From positions 1-63,270 of the forward strand of contig JBOFEG010000020.1 in NCBI GenBank assembly GCA_051647685.1: a stretch of 63,270 nucleotides of DNA, given 5' to 3'. How positions within the stretch are numbered: the first letter of the stretch is position 1; each line of letters starts with the position of its first letter. The DNA comes from CALTSX01 sp051647685 (GTDB lineage Bacteria > Chlamydiota > Chlamydiia > Chlamydiales > CALTSX01). This document shows positions 60,187 to 63,270 of this stretch, piece after piece. The notes beneath the pieces were generated by a model. That model was given only the letters and a program-made list of their open reading frames with translations, was not told the origin of the DNA and did not search any database. The translations under genes and the position numbers were made by a program.

Positions 60187-61185
60187 ATGAAAATATTTAT
60201 TACGGGGATTGCTGGCTTTATAGGATTTCATCTAGCAAAACGTCTATGCTCTCAAGATATTTCTGTTAGTGGATGCGATATCCTATCACCTTATTATTGT
60301 GTCAGTTTAAAAAATCTGAGAAAAGCTACTTTAGAAAAGTTAGGAATTTCTATTATACCACTTGATATCACAAATCTTGAGGCAATGGAAGATCATTTCC
60401 ACAAAAATACTTATGATATTCTTATCCATTTAGCTGCGCAACCAGGTGTGCGTTATTCCGTGCAAAACCCAAGTACTTACGTACAAACAAATTGGATTGG
60501 CTTTTTTCATATTGTAGAAATTTGTAAAAAACATCCAAATATGAGACTAATTTATGCTTCCTCGTCATCTGTTTATGGAAAAAATGCGAAAATTCCTTTT
60601 TCCGAGAACGATATTACAGATTCTCCAACTAACATTTATGCCGTTACAAAAAAATCAGGCGAATTACTAGCACATGCCTATCACCACCTATACAAAATTC
60701 CTGTTACAGGACTCCGCTTCTTTACAGTATACGGCCCATGGGGAAGACCAGATATGGCTTATTACTCTTTCACAGAATCCATTCTTCAAGGAAAAACCAT
60801 TCCTTTATATAGCTTGGGAAAAATGGAGAGGGATTTTACTTATATCGATGATATAATAACTGGAATATTGCAAGTTATAAATAAATTGCCAGGGAATGCG
60901 GAAATTATTAATTTAGGAAATCAAAACCCAGAATCTATACAGAGAATGATAGAAATACTCGAGATATTATTACAAAAATCGGCTGTCATTGAGCATATAC
61001 CTGCACCGTTAGAAGATGTTTTTATTACCTATGCTGATGGGACGCATTCTGCAGATATAATTTCTTTCAAACCAACTACTACACTTTATAAAGGTCTCTC
61101 TCATTTTGTATCTTGGTATCTATTATATAAAGAAAGAAATGCCTCTGGCAGTGCTAATATTATGTCGGATGCAATAATAGAGTAA
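60187..61185 (+). CDS. NAD-dependent epimerase, probably UDP-glucuronate 4-epimerase
   Basis: Extended SDR of 332 residues with GIAGFIGFHLAKRL, HLAAQPGVRYSVQNP, YASSSSVYGKN, the YAVTKKSGELLAHAY active site and GLRFFTVYGPWGRPDMAY, then FTYIDDI. The combination AAQPGVRYS with VYGPWGRPDMA is characteristic of UDP-glucuronate 4-epimerases that make UDP-galacturonate for LPS or capsule, though other UDP-sugar epimerases are close. Its last 85 bases overlap the end of the convergent NAD(P)HX repair gene, with both frames looking coding. Confidence 0.83.
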   Translation: MKIFITGIAGFIGFHLAKRLCSQDISVSGCDILSPYYCVSLKNLRKATLEKLGISIIPLDITNLEAMEDHFHKNTYDILIHLAAQPGVRYSVQNPSTYVQTNWIGFFHIVEICKKHPNMRLIYASSSSVYGKNAKIPFSENDITDSPTNIYAVTKKSGELLAHAYHHLYKIPVTGLRFFTVYGPWGRPDMAYYSFTESILQGKTIPLYSLGKMERDFTYIDDIITGILQVINKLPGNAEIINLGNQNPESIQRMIEILEILLQKSAVIEHIPAPLEDVFITYADGTHSADIISFKPTTTLYKGLSHFVSWYLLYKERNASGSANIMSDAIIE

Positions 61186-62633
61186 GATGTTTTCTGACTT
61201 GCTGCTATTTCTCCGGCAACTCCATGAAGATATACACCAAGCACAGCAGCCTTATACAGGTCAAGTCGCTGCGCTACGAATCCTCCTATTATTCCGGCTA
61301 ACACATCTCCGGTTCCAGCAGTAGCCATTCCAGGATCTCCTCTTGTTATAACTACAGCAGGTAAATCTTTAGAAAAAATCCATGTTGGCGCTCCTTTATA
61401 GACAAGAATACAATCGTATTCATCGACAAAATCTTGACAATGTTGCAATAGCAATGAGGGATAAGTTTCTTCTCTGTGTAACAGCCGCAGTAATTCTTTA
61501 TGATGAGGGGTAAAAATAGTTCTTTTTGTAAAGGATTTGAGCCTAATGCGCGCACAAATATTTATCCCATCGGCATCGATAATAAAAGGAACTTCCAATG
61601 TATAGAGTATATCTTGGACTAATGATTCATCATAGGAATCCGTCCCGAGACCTGGTCCAATGATAGCGGCATTGCAGCGTTTCCCTTCACGAAAAATATT
61701 TGATTTTTCGCGAAGCGACTGCATAATTTCGAGTGGCATTTCTCGATTTACACTAGAGCTGAATAAGCGAGAAATACCCGCCCCGACTTTCAATGCTGAA
61801 ATCGCCGATAAAATTCCAGCGCCCTCCATACCAATAGAACCACCAATAGTAATTACGTAACCTGTCTCGTATTTATGTCGGGTTCTTTTAATAATTGGAA
61901 GTAAAGAGAAAACAGATTTCTCATTGATCAAATTTGCCACTGGACGTAGCTTTTCCTGAAACTTTTTTTCAAGTCCAAAATCAATTCGAATTAACTTTCC
62001 AGTATAATTATATCCATCTTGGATAAAGAACCCGATCTTGGGAAATCCGAGATAAAAAGTATAATAGGCTTGAATACAACTACTAGCTGCAACGCCCGTA
62101 TCTCCATTTAATCCGGAGGGAATATCGATGGAAAAAATAGGAATCTTGGAATTATTAGCAGCTGTAATGATTTTTGTTATAATCGGACTTAAACTTTTAG
62201 TATGATATCCACTACCAAAAATACCATCTATAATACATCCGGCATTAGTAAATGATATTTTTTCAGGATTTATTTCAATGCCACCTCGCTTTTGAAATTG
62301 AAGTAACATTTTTTTGCATAAACTCGAAAGAACAGATTTTGGAAATAAAAGATAGGCATGTACGATAAAACCCGCTTCTCTTAGGTAATATCCAGTAAGG
62401 AGTGCATCTGCTGCATTATTGCCTTTGCCAAGCAAAAGAATTGCAATTTTTTTCCTTTGGAGTGATGAAATTATCGAATCTATCTGTTGTGATATAACAA
62501 GACCAACATTTTTTATGTAAGTCTCTTCTTTTGCTCCTTGTTCTATACTAAGTTTTTCTATATCTCGTAGATGAGATCCATATACAATAGATTCTCCAAA
62601 TATAGAATTTTCAAGTATGCTCACCTCATTCAT
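61101..62633 (-). CDS. nnr: Bifunctional NAD(P)H-hydrate epimerase / ADP-dependent dehydratase
   Basis: Repairs hydrated NADH and NADPH. The N-terminal half (about 1-220) is the YjeF epimerase domain, with ILLLGKGNNAADALL in place of the usual G-x-G-N-N-G-G-D-G loop and IIDGIFGSG and IDIPSGLNGDTG following. The C-terminal half (about 235-505) is the NnrD kinase-like dehydratase with IGPGLGTD, FIIDADGIN, FTPHHKELLRLL and the GDPGMATAGTGDVLAGIIGG signature. Length 510 is typical of the fusion. The epimerase loop has Asn-Asn-Ala-Ala-Asp rather than Gly-Gly, a minor deviation. Confidence 0.92.
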   Translation of the reverse strand: MNEVSILENSIFGESIVYGSHLRDIEKLSIEQGAKEETYIKNVGLVISQQIDSIISSLQRKKIAILLLGKGNNAADALLTGYYLREAGFIVHAYLLFPKSVLSSLCKKMLLQFQKRGGIEINPEKISFTNAGCIIDGIFGSGYHTKSLSPIITKIITAANNSKIPIFSIDIPSGLNGDTGVAASSCIQAYYTFYLGFPKIGFFIQDGYNYTGKLIRIDFGLEKKFQEKLRPVANLINEKSVFSLLPIIKRTRHKYETGYVITIGGSIGMEGAGILSAISALKVGAGISRLFSSSVNREMPLEIMQSLREKSNIFREGKRCNAAIIGPGLGTDSYDESLVQDILYTLEVPFIIDADGINICARIRLKSFTKRTIFTPHHKELLRLLHREETYPSLLLQHCQDFVDEYDCILVYKGAPTWIFSKDLPAVVITRGDPGMATAGTGDVLAGIIGGFVAQRLDLYKAAVLGVYLHGVAGEIAASQKTSYSIIASDIILALPEAFLSLYNRYQDTK

Positions 62634-62689
62634 TAATCTATATCCCTTCTTGGATAAAAATAAATTACTGTATACAAGGGTTTAAAAAC

Positions 62690-63270
62690 CTATAGCCATT
62701 CTTCTTTAATCTCACGACTAAATAGTGCTTTAACAGCTTCTAATGGATCTACTCCGAGGTAAAGAATCGCATAGACTGCTTCTGTAATAGGAAGTGGTAT
62801 TTTATGTTTGTTTCCAAGTTCTTTAGCTGAAATGCAAGTAAAGGCTCCCTCCACTACCATACCTATATCCTTCTTGGCTTCTTGAGAGCTCTCTCCTTCT
62901 GCCAACAATTTTCCGAAAGTATAATTTCGACTAAGACTGGATAGACAAGTAACTGCTAAATCACCCAATCCAGTAAGACCATTTAATGTTTCTATATGAG
63001 ATGTCTTTATAACAGCAAGCTTTCTCATCTCATGGAGTCCGCGAGTGAGCAAAGCAGCCTTGGCATTTTGTCCAAATCCAAGTCCATCGGAAATTCCACA
63101 TGCAATGGCGATAATGTTTTTCATAGCACCCCCAAAGCAGACTCCCATTATATCGGGATTTGGATAGACTCTAAACAAAGGTGCTGAAAATAGACCCTGA
63201 ATCCATTGCATAAGTTTTGTATCAAATGCAGATGCAACAACCGATGATGGCATGCATTGCATAACTTCTT
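62690..63270 (-). CDS. gpsA: Glycerol-3-phosphate dehydrogenase [NAD(P)+], C-terminal part (5' end outside window)
   Basis: Open to the window edge, so the N-terminal Rossmann domain lies beyond it. The visible 193 codons are the helical C-terminal domain that binds dihydroxyacetone phosphate: FGGAMKNIIAIACGISDGLG with the catalytic Lys, then NAKAALLTRGLHEM, LTGLGDLAVTC, SRNYTFGKLLAEG and VVEGAFT. GpsA makes sn-glycerol-3-phosphate for phospholipids, consistent with pgsA elsewhere in the window. A separate start at 63262 is not needed. Confidence 0.93.
   Translation of the reverse strand, partial: EVMQCMPSSVVASAFDTKLMQWIQGLFSAPLFRVYPNPDIMGVCFGGAMKNIIAIACGISDGLGFGQNAKAALLTRGLHEMRKLAVIKTSHIETLNGLTGLGDLAVTCLSSLSRNYTFGKLLAEGESSQEAKKDIGMVVEGAFTCISAKELGNKHKIPLPITEAVYAILYLGVDPLEAVKALFSREIKEEWL

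Overview
The window is a gene-dense, AT-rich chromosomal segment from a member of the Chlamydiae, most likely outside the family Chlamydiaceae. The diagnosis rests on a type III secretion block in the chlamydial order (sctJ, a small SctK-like gene, sctL, sctR, sctS, sctT), an NTT nucleotide transporter, a very long PBP2, McsA/McsB next to frr-tsf-rpsB, a SufBCDS block, and the series pgsA-sppA-polA-coaE-rho next to the transporter. Extra genes absent from classical Chlamydia (dTDP-rhamnose synthesis, a polymorphic toxin, EpmB, a cytidylyltransferase-SDR fusion, a Cys/Pro-rich porin-like protein) point to a Simkania/Rhabdochlamydia/Parachlamydia-type lineage. That placement is inference. No insertion sequence, prophage, CRISPR array or rRNA operon is visible.

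Layout. 1-12.1 kb: end of gltX, cysJ, an NDUFA9-like gene of foreign appearance, ispF, murA, epmB, argS, a leucine dehydrogenase, a conserved hypothetical, engB, a DnaQ-like exonuclease, and pgk with a frameshift at an 11-G run. 12.3-22.2 kb: NTT transporter, dedA, pgsA, sppA, polA, coaE, rho, and a MurG/MGDG-synthase-like glycosyltransferase. 22.1-29.3 kb: an accessory region with an exported FkbM-type methyltransferase and a small partner, a CCA-adding enzyme, a 1136-residue protein ending in an oligopeptide-binding domain, and an exported SAM methyltransferase. 29.3-35.5 kb: type III secretion core plus a large unknown membrane protein. 35.7-37.1 kb: Cys/Pro-rich MOMP-like protein and a strong terminator. 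37.1-41.8 kb: suf operon on the minus strand. 41.9-47.4 kb: one overlapping minus-strand run, toxin > immunity-like > rmlC > rmlD > rmlB > kdsB. 47.4-50.9 kb: pgeF, a CPBP-family membrane protein, and two exported glycan enzymes. 51.0-63.3 kb: mcsA-mcsB, ispD-SDR fusion, tRNA-Lys, tRNA-Glu, frr, tsf, rpsB, tRNA-Gly, pbp2, a UDP-glucuronate-epimerase-like gene, a fused NAD(P)HX repair enzyme, and the end of gpsA.

The genes support an intracellular life: nucleotide import, isoprenoid and peptidoglycan precursors, Kdo and rhamnose sugars for the envelope, Fe-S assembly, and type III secretion. The most informative irregularities are: (1) pgk whose correct C-terminus lies two bases out of frame after an 11-G tract; (2) a secreted TPR protein whose C-terminal Ntox50-like toxin domain is cut by an in-frame TGA, with the rest of the domain still readable and an internally duplicated immunity-like gene starting inside it; (3) four donor-dependent enzymes (two methyltransferases, a pyruvyltransferase-family protein, a GT25) that all carry signal peptides; (4) a McsB whose active-site motifs are eroded; (5) loss of pyrH and of the porin gene from positions where classical Chlamydia keep them. 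Synteny with Chlamydia trachomatis is recalled from knowledge, not computed.
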